From: Pseudomonadota bacterium | GTDB taxonomy: Bacteria > Pseudomonadota > Alphaproteobacteria > Rhizobiales > Hyphomicrobiaceae | DNA: 14,632 nt | Reading direction: 5' to 3' | Assembly (NCBI GenBank): GCA_023430315.1 | Contig: JAEZAW010000216.1 | Location: 1 to 14,632, forward strand | Shown: positions 1 to 5,638 of the stretch, one piece after another | Layout: each line of letters opens with the position of its first letter | How positions within the stretch are numbered: the stretch's first letter is position 1 | Position numbers and translations under genes: made by a program | Notes under the pieces: model-generated | Databases searched by the model: none | The model's input: only the letters and a program-made list of their open reading frames with translations | What the model was told of the DNA's origin: nothing

Positions 1-296
1 CCTACTTTACGCTTCTCGCGGACGAGCACGGGAAGGTGACGAGCTTCGCCGATGTCTATGGTCATGACCGGCGCATCCAGGCCGTGCTTCTCGACGGCCA
101 GAGCGTAGCCTCAGTCGCGAGCACGGATCCGGCGGCCGCACTCGATCGCAAGGTGAAAGAGCTCGCCAACGCGCCACGCCCGCGCCGCGATGAGTACAGC
201 GGTGGCTGGGGCGGATGGGGCTGGGGCCCGCCGCCGAAGGGTCGCCGCGGCGGTGGCGGCGGCGGGGACTTCTTCTCGGGTCTCTTCGGTAACTGA
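1..296 (+). CDS. 3' part of an unrecognised glycine-rich protein
   Basis: The frame is open from the left edge (first full codon at base 3) to the TGA at 294-296, giving about 97 visible C-terminal residues. The GTG at 36 has no spaced Shine-Dalgarno sequence, so the true start is probably outside the window. The visible part begins YFTLLADEHGKV and runs through a mixed globular stretch. It then becomes low-complexity, rich in Gly, Trp, Pro and Arg (around GGWGGWGWGPPP and a run of six Gly), and ends in DFFSGLFGN. Such a tail suggests a disordered or surface-exposed terminus. I do not recognise a family and propose no function. It converges on the Wzz-like gene, separated by 14 bases. Confidence 0.6.
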   Translation, partial: YFTLLADEHGKVTSFADVYGHDRRIQAVLLDGQSVASVASTDPAAALDRKVKELANAPRPRRDEYSGGWGGWGWGPPPKGRRGGGGGGDFFSGLFGN

Positions 297-303
297 GTTG
301 AGC

Positions 304-333
304 CGTGGCGTCAGGCAGCAGCCTGACGCCGTG
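304..333. terminator. Hairpin between convergent genes, covering the Wzz stop codon
   Basis: Bases 307-316 (GGCGTCAGGC) and 321-330 (GCCTGACGCC) are perfect reverse complements around the 4-base loop AGCA. G-T wobbles at 306/331 and 305/332 and a C-G pair at 304/333 extend the stem on the + strand. The stop codon of the minus-strand gene (311-313) and its last Ala codons lie inside the stem, and the + gene ends 8 bases before it. The position fits a shared bidirectional terminator or 3' mRNA stabiliser. There is no T-run on either side, so it is not a classical intrinsic terminator. Confidence 0.45.
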
Positions 334-2497
334 CGCGCTTGAGCCGGCGCGCGGCTCCCTGGCGCTGCGCGAGATCCATCTGCACGATGTAGATCTCGGT
401 CACCTCGAAGCCCAGGAACACGCCCGGGCCGGCGTTGATGGTCGAGCCCTGGCCGCGACGGTCCGACATCACGATGCCGGCGTCGAAACGCCCCTCGATA
501 GTCTCGAACAGGCTTCGTGCCTCGTCGATCTGCGCGACGACGACGATGTGGTCGTAGGCTTCGTCCAGCGCATCGAGCACGAGGTTGATCCAGCCGGCGT
601 CGAGCGGTCGCGCGGGATCGGCCGGTGCGCTGCCTGCCGCGATGAAATGCACGTCGCTCTCGGGCAGTCGCACGATCACGTCATCAAAGCTCGCCCGGCC
701 ATCCAGCATGTCGTTCATGCCGGGTCGCGTTCGTACGCCGAGGCTCGCAGCGAGGCCCTTGCCGTCGCGCGACCAGTCGACGAGTACGCAGCGACGGCCG
801 GCGGTGGCGAGCGAGGTGATCATGTCGCGCGCTTCGCTCGCGCCGTCGATGCCGTCGGCGACGAGGAGCGTGCGGTGGCCTTTCCGCCCCATGGCCCTGC
901 CTGCCAGATGGCGCGCGGTGTCGGTCGTGGTTGAAAGTATGACGAACTGCCCCGGCTCGCTGCTCTGCACATGCGGAGCCACCGCGGCCTGCGCGTCCTC
1001 GGTCGGCTGCGTGCCGGTAACCGGTGCATCCATCGGCCGGGCCTCGAATGCGGCGGTGTCGAGCCGCACGTCCGCGCGATCGCGTGCCGTTGCAGCAAGA
1101 TCCGCGAAGCCCGTCTCCGCGACCGAGCGTCGATTGCCAATGAGCAGGGCGCGAACGATCACCGCCATGAACCCAATCATCAGGATTGAAACCGCAGCGA
1201 GCAGAGCGAACTGACCCTTGCGCGGGAAGGCCGGGATGGCGATGGCCTGCGCGGGCGCTGCACGCTCGGCGAAGGCAGTACGCACCGGCGCTCGCGGCAC
1301 GCTTTGCTCCTGGGCTCTCAGGCTCTCGAGCGCGCGACGCTTGGCAGCAGCATCCTGCTCGAGCGCGGCAAGGCGGTCGGTGTCGGCGGGCGTGCCAGTG
1401 CCGGCATCAGCGCGGGCGAGCCGTGCGCGCGCTTCGGTTTCGCGCGTCGTGGCCGACTTGACCTCTGCGTCGAGCGCTTCGGCGATGGCAGTTGCCTCGC
1501 GAAACATCTGCCAGCGCAGCTCGCTCAGTCGGGCCTTGAGATCGCGGATGCGCGGATGGTCAGACGAAAGTGAGCGCTCGGCACTAGTCTTCTGCACCTC
1601 GAGGCGGACGCGCTCGCCAATGAGCTGATGAAGGCTCGGCGACGTCTGCAGCTCGGCAATAGCCTCGACTTTGCCTTTGTCGAGGAGCGCGCGAACGGCC
1701 TCGGCGCGTGCGGTCGCGTCGCTGCGCTCGCGCTCCGCCTGCGCCAGCGCTTCCGCGAGGTCGTTGCGTCGCTGATCGTCGACCGCTTCGTCCGACGGGC
1801 GCTTGAGGCGCGCGATCTCCGCCTCAATCCTCGCCAGTTCCTCGGTAAGCCGCTGCTTTTCATGCCCGGACGCCACCGTGCCGGTGGGCTCCGTCGATGC
1901 CAATTGGAGATGGACGAGATGATCGGCAATCCGCACCGCAAGATCGGGCGTGTGCGCCGTCGCGCTGACGATGATGCTGCCCTCTTCGCGCCCCGGCGCA
2001 ACGTCGAGGCTGCGCGTGAGGGCGGCTAGTGCCTGCTCGTTGCGGGCACTTTCGGGGCGCCGCGCATGGCGGCCGGACAGCCGATCCAGCGAGCCAATGA
2101 CATCCTGTATTGTGTTCGCGCCGCCGAATGCTGCGAGATTCTGGAGATCCAAATCCGCCACGACCTTGCGGGCCAGGTCACGCGACTTGAGCGAGGCAAT
2201 GGTGGTGGCCGCGGCCGCATCCGGCGCCGCGAGGCGAATTTCGGTGGTGGCGACATAGCGCGCAGGGACCAACGCCAGCGCGGTGAAGACCGCAGCGCCC
2301 GCAAAGCCAGCGACGACCAGCACACGCAGCCAGGAGCGCATCAGCACCGACCACTGAGACATGACGGCAATATCTTCGGACGCCAATCGAGCGGAGTTAC
2401 GCATGAGCTTGATACCGGTGTGCTGATCCGCAATGTCGAACTCGACAGGCGGTGTACAATTGTCCCGGATTAGAACGCTCGGCCCTTGCGAATTCAT
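311..2497 (-). CDS. Wzz-type polysaccharide co-polymerase with degenerate BY-kinase-like domain
   Basis: This 728-residue inner-membrane protein probably controls chain length or export of an exopolysaccharide. An N-terminal membrane helix lies at about residues 55-77. A Wzz-like periplasmic region follows, with a long Ala/Glu/Arg-rich coiled coil (about 210-400) that includes the family's HPRI motif near 314. A second helix spans about 430-453. The cytoplasmic C-terminal part (about 515-705) is laid out like a bacterial tyrosine kinase, with CVLVDW (570-575) at the Walker A' place and a PGMNDMLDG segment (592-600). The expected Walker A Gly-Lys-Ser/Thr is replaced by GIDGASEARD (549-558), and the C-terminus has no tyrosine cluster, so kinase activity is unlikely. 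The ATG at 2497 gives a 54-residue cytoplasmic lead; ATGs at residues 32, 46 and 53 are alternatives, and no start has a strong ribosome binding site. No glycosyltransferase genes are nearby; rpe lies 74 bases upstream. Confidence 0.8.
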   Translation of the reverse strand: MNSQGPSVLIRDNCTPPVEFDIADQHTGIKLMRNSARLASEDIAVMSQWSVLMRSWLRVLVVAGFAGAAVFTALALVPARYVATTEIRLAAPDAAAATTIASLKSRDLARKVVADLDLQNLAAFGGANTIQDVIGSLDRLSGRHARRPESARNEQALAALTRSLDVAPGREEGSIIVSATAHTPDLAVRIADHLVHLQLASTEPTGTVASGHEKQRLTEELARIEAEIARLKRPSDEAVDDQRRNDLAEALAQAERERSDATARAEAVRALLDKGKVEAIAELQTSPSLHQLIGERVRLEVQKTSAERSLSSDHPRIRDLKARLSELRWQMFREATAIAEALDAEVKSATTRETEARARLARADAGTGTPADTDRLAALEQDAAAKRRALESLRAQEQSVPRAPVRTAFAERAAPAQAIAIPAFPRKGQFALLAAVSILMIGFMAVIVRALLIGNRRSVAETGFADLAATARDRADVRLDTAAFEARPMDAPVTGTQPTEDAQAAVAPHVQSSEPGQFVILSTTTDTARHLAGRAMGRKGHRTLLVADGIDGASEARDMITSLATAGRRCVLVDWSRDGKGLAASLGVRTRPGMNDMLDGRASFDDVIVRLPESDVHFIAAGSAPADPARPLDAGWINLVLDALDEAYDHIVVVAQIDEARSLFETIEGRFDAGIVMSDRRGQGSTINAGPGVFLGFEVTEIYIVQMDLAQRQGAARRLKRARRQAAA

Positions 2498-2562
2498 TAA
2501 GCGCGGAAGGACTTTCTCGCGGTTAGTTCTTGTTAACTCGCACTAACGAGAAGTTGCTGCGC

Positions 2563-2583
2563 GCGGCGCGATCAACGCGCTGC
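2563..2583 (-). other. GC hairpin over the rpe stop codon
   Basis: GCGCG at 2566-2570 and CGCGC at 2576-2580 pair around the loop ATCAA, which holds most of the rpe stop codon. One G-T and two further G-C pairs extend the stem to 8. No T-run follows on the minus strand. It could slow transcription or protect the rpe 3' end, but short GC stems arise easily in sequence of this composition. Confidence 0.25.
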
Positions 2584-3246
2584 CGCCGCTGCCGAGCGGA
2601 TCGCGGCGATGTTCTTCGCGTACGCATCCTTGCTGCCGCCCTTGAACACCGCCGATCCGGCGACCAGCACATTGGCGCCGGCTGCGACGACGAGCGGGGC
2701 CGTCTCCTGCGTGATGCCGCCGTCGATCTCGATATCGATTGGGCGATTGCCGATAAGCGCCTGCACGCGGCGCACCTTCTCCACGACCGAAGGAATGAAG
2801 GCCTGGCCGCCGAAGCCGGGGTTGACGGTCATGAGCAGAATGAGATCGAGACGGTCGAGCACGTATTCTATGACGCTCTCGGGCGTCGAGGGATTGAGCG
2901 AGACGCCCGCCTTCTTGCCGAGTGCGCGGATGGCCTGGAGCGAGCGGTCGAGATGCGGCCCGGCCTCGGCGTGGACCGTGATGATGTCGGCGCCGGCCTC
3001 GGCGAAGGCTGAGAGATAGGGATCCGCCGGCGTGATCATGAGGTGGCAGTCGAACACCTTCTTCGAGGCACCCCGGATGGCTTTGATGACTGGCGGCCCA
3101 TACGAAATGTTCGGCACGAAATGCCCGTCCATGACATCGAGATGGATCCAGTCGGCGCCGGCCGCATCGACATCGGCCACTTCCTGACCGAGCCGGGCGA
3201 AGTCGGCCGAGAGGATCGACGGCGCGATGATGAGATCCCGAGGCAT
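2572..3246 (-). CDS. rpe: Ribulose-phosphate 3-epimerase
   Basis: The 224-residue cytoplasmic TIM-barrel enzyme interconverts ribulose 5-phosphate and xylulose 5-phosphate in the pentose phosphate pathway, and in the Calvin cycle where present. The sequence starts with the family signature IIAPSILSADFARL. It has metal ligands and catalytic residues in IHLDVMDGHFVPN (His35, Asp37, Asp40), CHLM (His68), the phosphate-loop segment VNPGFGGQ (141-148) and the second catalytic Asp175 in EIDGGI. Length is normal for the family. The ATG at 3246 is preferred over one 24 bases upstream because GGAGGG sits just before it and homologues begin close to this point. It is transcribed away from mraZ and could be co-transcribed with the Wzz-like gene downstream, although a pentose phosphate enzyme has no obvious role with a co-polymerase. 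Confidence 0.95.
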   Translation of the reverse strand: MPRDLIIAPSILSADFARLGQEVADVDAAGADWIHLDVMDGHFVPNISYGPPVIKAIRGASKKVFDCHLMITPADPYLSAFAEAGADIITVHAEAGPHLDRSLQAIRALGKKAGVSLNPSTPESVIEYVLDRLDLILLMTVNPGFGGQAFIPSVVEKVRRVQALIGNRPIDIEIDGGITQETAPLVVAAGANVLVAGSAVFKGGSKDAYAKNIAAIRSAAAAAR

Positions 3247-3250
3247 CGAG

Positions 3251-3257
3251 GCCCTCC
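3251..3257 (-). promoter_or_regulatory. Ribosome binding site that sets the rpe start
   Basis: The minus strand reads GGAGGGC here, four bases from the ATG at 3244-3246 (about 6 bases from the GGAGG core). The alternative ATG at 3268-3270 has only a T-rich upstream sequence with no purine motif, so this site decides the start. Confidence 0.8.
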
Positions 3258-3397
3258 GTTCGCGCGGCATTCAGGAAAATCAGGCCGCATATCCAGGCGA
3301 TAGCACGTCGCGGGGCTCATGCAACAGGGCGCCCGCCATGGCTTCTGAGCCTATCCCCGACAGCATCTGAACGACGGCCAAATGCTGAGCGTATGGC

Positions 3398-3428
3398 CCC
3401 CAGACTGAGGATAAAGGTCAGTTTGGGG
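3398..3428 (+). other. 11-base-pair inverted repeat upstream of the MraZ box
   Basis: CCCCAGACTGA (3398-3408) and TCAGTTTGGGG (3418-3428) pair around the 9-base loop GGATAAAGG. On + strand RNA the single irregular position is a G-U wobble, so the stem is continuous; on the minus strand it would be a C-A mismatch. No T-run follows. It may be an RNA element or a DNA operator; its right arm overlaps the -35 of the candidate mraZ promoter. Confidence 0.4.
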
Positions 3429-3453
3429 ATCAAATTCCTGTTTAATCCATAAT
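3423..3453 (+). promoter_or_regulatory. Weak candidate promoter for mraZ
   Basis: TTGGGG (3423-3428) and CATAAT (3448-3453) resemble -35 and -10 elements, but the 19-base spacer is longer than ideal. A start near 3460 would put the MraZ repeats at the beginning of the transcript. This is pattern matching only. Confidence 0.25.
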
Positions 3454-3465
3454 TTGTCCTAAGTT

Positions 3466-3510
3466 TCCCGTTGACGCCCATAAAAACCCATGACATCCCA
3501 TTAATGCCCG
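3466..3510 (+). promoter_or_regulatory. MraZ operator: five NCCCR repeats at 10-base spacing
   Basis: TCCCG (3466), GCCCA (3476), ACCCA (3486), TCCCA (3496) and GCCCG (3506) occur in exact 10-base register, separated by 5-base spacers TTGAC, TAAAA, TGACA and TTAAT. The reverse strand therefore reads TGGGN or CGGGN repeats with 5-base gaps. MraZ of E. coli is known to bind direct TGGGN repeats separated by 5 bases upstream of its own gene, so helical phasing, core and location all match. The repeats lie on the strand opposite to mraZ, unlike the E. coli arrangement as I remember it. The likely role is autorepression of the mraZ-rsmH-ftsL-ftsI operon. Confidence 0.8.
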
Positions 3511-3543
3511 TCCGCACCGGGCAGGAGATGTGGGGCGTGGCGC

Positions 3544-3647
3544 CGGTTCTGCAGAGGGTCTGAACCGTGCGACCGCCCGCTCTCCGGCCGGTTCGAGAGG
3601 ACGGCGGAAAGGCATCTGCACCGCCCTCGCGTGTCGATCGAGGGCGG
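3544..3647 (+). other. Structured mraZ leader
   Basis: Two inverted repeats lie between the operator and mraZ: CGGTTC/GAACCG (3544-3549 and 3562-3567) and a stronger 9-base-pair GC stem CCGCCCTCG/CGAGGGCGG (3621-3629 and 3639-3647) with a 9-base loop. They would be in the 5' leader if transcription starts near the operator. No known RNA family was recognised; the conserved RNase P RNA core motifs were looked for and not seen. Confidence 0.35.
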
Positions 3648-3732
3648 GTCCGTGCGGGAGTTCAGAGCGTGAGGCGGGTTTTCAGTCGCGGTTGTCGCGT
3701 TGAGCAAAAACGACGGGACTTCGACTGAAGGG

Positions 3733-4242
3733 ATGGACCGCTTTGTCTCGACATTCATCAACAAAATCGACGCCAAGGGCCGCGTATCAGTTCCTGCGCC
3801 TTTCCGGGCTATCCTTGAGCGCGACGGCTTTCAGCAGGGCGGGGCAGGACACGTCTACTGCTACCCCGCGCTCGACAGTCCTGCAGTCGATGCAGGTGGC
3901 GAAAGACTTGCGCGCACGATCGACGGGCTTCTCGCAGGCCTGCCGGACTATTCGATCGAGCGGGACGAACTCTCTGTCGCACTTTACGGTATCTCCCAGG
4001 TCCTCTCGATCGACCAGGACGGACGTATCGTGCTTCCTGAGAGCCTTCGTGCCCACGCGGGCATCACGACCCAGGTCGCTTTTGTCGGCCTGGGCGAAAA
4101 ATTTCAGCTTTGGGAGCCGGGCCAGTTCGAGCGCCGTCGCGCCGAGGCCCAGCAGAAGGTTCGCGAGCACCTCAAACTGTTCGGCGCGGGTCGCCGCGGC
4201 GGGGGCGACCCCGGCGGCGGCCAGCAGGGGGCGCGGGAATGA
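3733..4242 (+). CDS. mraZ: MraZ transcriptional regulator of the dcw cluster
   Basis: The 169-residue DNA-binding protein has two SpoVT/AbrB-type half domains: KIDAKGRVSVPAPFR at 11-25 and LSIDQDGRIVLPESLR at 91-106. MraZ forms a ring-shaped oligomer that binds TGGGN repeats and represses its own operon. The ATG at 3733 is chosen because homologues start at M-(D/N)-R-F immediately before the first AbrB motif. A TTG at 3700 in the same frame would add 11 residues. The purine stretch before the ATG (GAAGGG) abuts it, so initiation signals are unusual for either start. The C-terminus is Gly/Arg-rich. The stop overlaps the rsmH start by 4 bases. Confidence 0.95.
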   Translation: MDRFVSTFINKIDAKGRVSVPAPFRAILERDGFQQGGAGHVYCYPALDSPAVDAGGERLARTIDGLLAGLPDYSIERDELSVALYGISQVLSIDQDGRIVLPESLRAHAGITTQVAFVGLGEKFQLWEPGQFERRRAEAQQKVREHLKLFGAGRRGGGDPGGGQQGARE

Positions 4243-5285
4243 TGGCGGGCCGCCAGGCGCGCCCAGGGGAACGTGCCACTGAGGGTGCGGTCCGCCACAT
4301 TCCCGTGTTGCTTGATGAAGTGCTCGCCGCGCTGAAGCCAGCGGCCGGCGAGACCTTCATCGACGGCACTTTCGGCGCCGGTGGCTATACCTCGGCCATT
4401 CTCGACGCAGCTGACGCGCGCGTCATCGCCATCGACCAGGATCCGAATGCGCTCGCGGCAGGCGCCGTGCTGGTCGCGAAGTACGCGCCGCGCCTCATTC
4501 TGAGCGAAGGTCGCTTCGGCGATCTTGACCGCATCGCTGCAGATGCCGGCTTTTCCGCTGTCGACGGCGTCGTCCTCGATATCGGCGTTTCGTCCATGCA
4601 ACTCGACGAGGCCGAGCGCGGCTTTTCCTTCATGTCCGACGGCCCGCTCGACATGCGCATGTCGCAGTCGGGACCGAGCGCCGCCGACGTCATCCGCGAA
4701 TCTTCCGAAGAGCTGCTGGCTGATATCTTCTTCCATCTCGGCGAAGAGCGGCGCTCGCGTGCTGTCGCGCGTGCGGTCGGCCGGGTGCGCGAATCGAGCG
4801 AGATCGCGACCACGCGCCAGCTCGCGGATCTCGTCCAGCGCACGCTCGGTCGCGCCAAAGGCGAGGACAAGCACCCGGCAACGCGCGTCTTCCAGGCGCT
4901 CCGCATTTACGTGAACGACGAGCTTGGCCAGCTCATGGACGCGCTCATGGCCGTCGAGCGCGTCTTGAAGCCAGGTGGGCGTCTCGTCGTCGTCACGTTC
5001 CACTCACTCGAAGACCGCATCGTCAAGCGTTACCTCACGGACGCAAGTGGTCGAAATCCATCCGGTTCGCGCCACTTGCCGCCGGCCGCTGAGGCCGCTG
5101 CAGCACCGCGTTACCGAATTGTTAACCAACGCCCGTTAACCCCGTCTGATAAGGAAATTGCCGCCAATCCGCGTGCGCGTTCGGCGCGCCTCCGGGCCGC
5201 CGAGCGGACTTCGGCCAAGGCGGTGCCTCCAGCGGATGAGGCCAGTCTCGGCGTGATCCGACCCGAGAGCTTCGCCCGCCGCTAG
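4239..5285 (+). CDS. rsmH: 16S rRNA m4C1402 methyltransferase
   Basis: The enzyme (348 residues; older name MraW) methylates N4 of cytosine 1402 in 16S rRNA using S-adenosylmethionine. Hallmarks are HIPVLL (20-25), the SAM-binding DGTFGAGGYT (42-51), AIDQDP (64-69), the VLDIGVSSMQLD segment and VTFHSLEDRIVK. The start is one of two tandem ATGs (4239 or 4242); the first overlaps the mraZ stop as ATGA and has AGGGGG about 8 bases upstream. The frame is open a further 129 bases upstream, but that part is Arg/Gly-rich and overlaps mraZ, so it is not used. Translational coupling with mraZ is likely. Confidence 0.95.
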   Translation: MMAGRQARPGERATEGAVRHIPVLLDEVLAALKPAAGETFIDGTFGAGGYTSAILDAADARVIAIDQDPNALAAGAVLVAKYAPRLILSEGRFGDLDRIAADAGFSAVDGVVLDIGVSSMQLDEAERGFSFMSDGPLDMRMSQSGPSAADVIRESSEELLADIFFHLGEERRSRAVARAVGRVRESSEIATTRQLADLVQRTLGRAKGEDKHPATRVFQALRIYVNDELGQLMDALMAVERVLKPGGRLVVVTFHSLEDRIVKRYLTDASGRNPSGSRHLPPAAEAAAAPRYRIVNQRPLTPSDKEIAANPRARSARLRAAERTSAKAVPPADEASLGVIRPESFARR

Positions 5286-5311
5286 TGTTCAGTAGAGGAG
5301 CGGTGTTCGCC

Positions 5312-5638
5312 ATGCCCCGCCTAGCCGCAGTTGGCACGGTCCTGCTCGCGGTCGCTTCGGCGTTCGTGCTGTACGCAGTCACGTATGAAACGCGGCGGCT
5401 GGAGCAGCACGTCGCGGCCCAGGACCGGACCATTGAGAAGACGCGCCTCGACATCGCCGTGCTCAAGGCCGAGCGCGCCTATCTCGCGCGCCCCGAGCGC
5501 ATCGAGGATATGGCCCGCAAGATCGGCCTCGCCCCTATCGATCCGCGCCAGTACGACGTCCTGTCCTCGGCAGGAGAGCGCCGCCCCTCTCCGGAAGGAG
5601 AGCGCAGACCCTCTCCGGAAGGAGAGCGCAGACCATGA
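5312..5638 (+). CDS. ftsL: Cell division protein FtsL
   Basis: This small bitopic protein (108 residues from the ATG) is a part of the FtsQLB divisome subcomplex that activates FtsWI. Sequence identity in this family is low. The call rests on position between rsmH and ftsI, a single helix at about 5-23, a heptad-like segment (about 26-58) and an ending typical of alphaproteobacterial FtsL (MARKIGLAPIDP). GAGGAG lies 11 bases before the ATG at 5312; a GTG at 5285 overlapping the rsmH stop is possible but lacks a ribosome binding site. The last 21 residues are a tandem peptide repeat, GERRPSPE, encoded by a 24-base DNA repeat, probably a late addition to the C-terminus. The stop overlaps the ftsI start as ATGA. 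Confidence 0.85.
   Translation: MPRLAAVGTVLLAVASAFVLYAVTYETRRLEQHVAAQDRTIEKTRLDIAVLKAERAYLARPERIEDMARKIGLAPIDPRQYDVLSSAGERRPSPEGERRPSPEGERRP
5572..5634 (+). repeat. 24-base tandem repeat, 2.6 copies, at the end of ftsL
   Basis: Units are 5572-5595, 5596-5619 and a partial 5620-5634. Each full unit contains AGGAGAGCG followed by CTCTCCGGA; units 1 and 2 differ only in the middle (CCGCC versus CAGAC). The repeat keeps the reading frame and encodes GERRPSPE repeated. Confidence 0.9.
5587..5626 (+). promoter_or_regulatory. Two tandem hairpins; the second holds the ftsI ribosome binding site
   Basis: CTCTCC-GGAA-GGAGAG occurs at 5587-5602 and 5611-5626: 6-base-pair stems with a GGAA (GNRA-type) loop. 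The AAGGAG at 5619-5624, 10 bases before the ftsI ATG, lies in the loop and 3' arm of the second hairpin, so it would be hidden in free mRNA and opened by ribosomes finishing ftsL. A third GGAGAG at 5573-5578 allows alternative pairings. The regulatory role is inference. Confidence 0.5.

Larger units (their letters stand above)
3247..3732. other. Divergent spacer between rpe and mraZ
   Basis: This 486-base stretch has no convincing gene. From left to right it holds the rpe ribosome binding site, a short inverted repeat CAGCAT/ATGCTG (3361-3366 and 3382-3387), an 11-base-pair hairpin (3398-3428), an AT-richer segment (about 3429-3510) containing the repeat array read as an MraZ operator, and then a GC-rich stretch (about 3511-3700) with inverted repeats that would form the mraZ leader. 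Divergent promoters must lie here. I could not identify the rpe promoter, and only a weak candidate for mraZ is visible. Confidence 0.6.

Noticed and set aside
2533..2547. CtrA-type site (TTAA-N7-TTAA) upstream of the Wzz-like gene
   Set aside because: TTAACTCGCACTAAC has the wrong spacing and a mismatch in the second half-site.
3298..3324. Possible rpe promoter on - (TTGCAT with CTATCG)
   Set aside because: The 15-base spacing is too short and the -10 match is poor.
3529..3564. 11-codon leader ORF starting ATGTGGGGC after AGGAG
   Set aside because: The AGGAG touches the ATG with no spacing, and the peptide shows no attenuator-like codon run.
3511..3700. RNase P RNA gene upstream of mraZ
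   Set aside because: The stretch is too short and lacks the conserved core motifs that I would expect.
4104..5003. 299-residue open frame on - antisense to rsmH
   Set aside because: Shadow of rsmH, with no start signal or recognisable domain.
5121..5140. Two GTTAAC sites 14 bases apart in rsmH, resembling a CtrA pair
   Set aside because: The spacing (N10 between TTAA cores) is wrong for CtrA and the segment is coding.
5285..5311. GTG at 5285 as the ftsL start
   Set aside because: It has no ribosome binding site, while the ATG at 5312 has GAGGAG upstream; retained only as an alternative.
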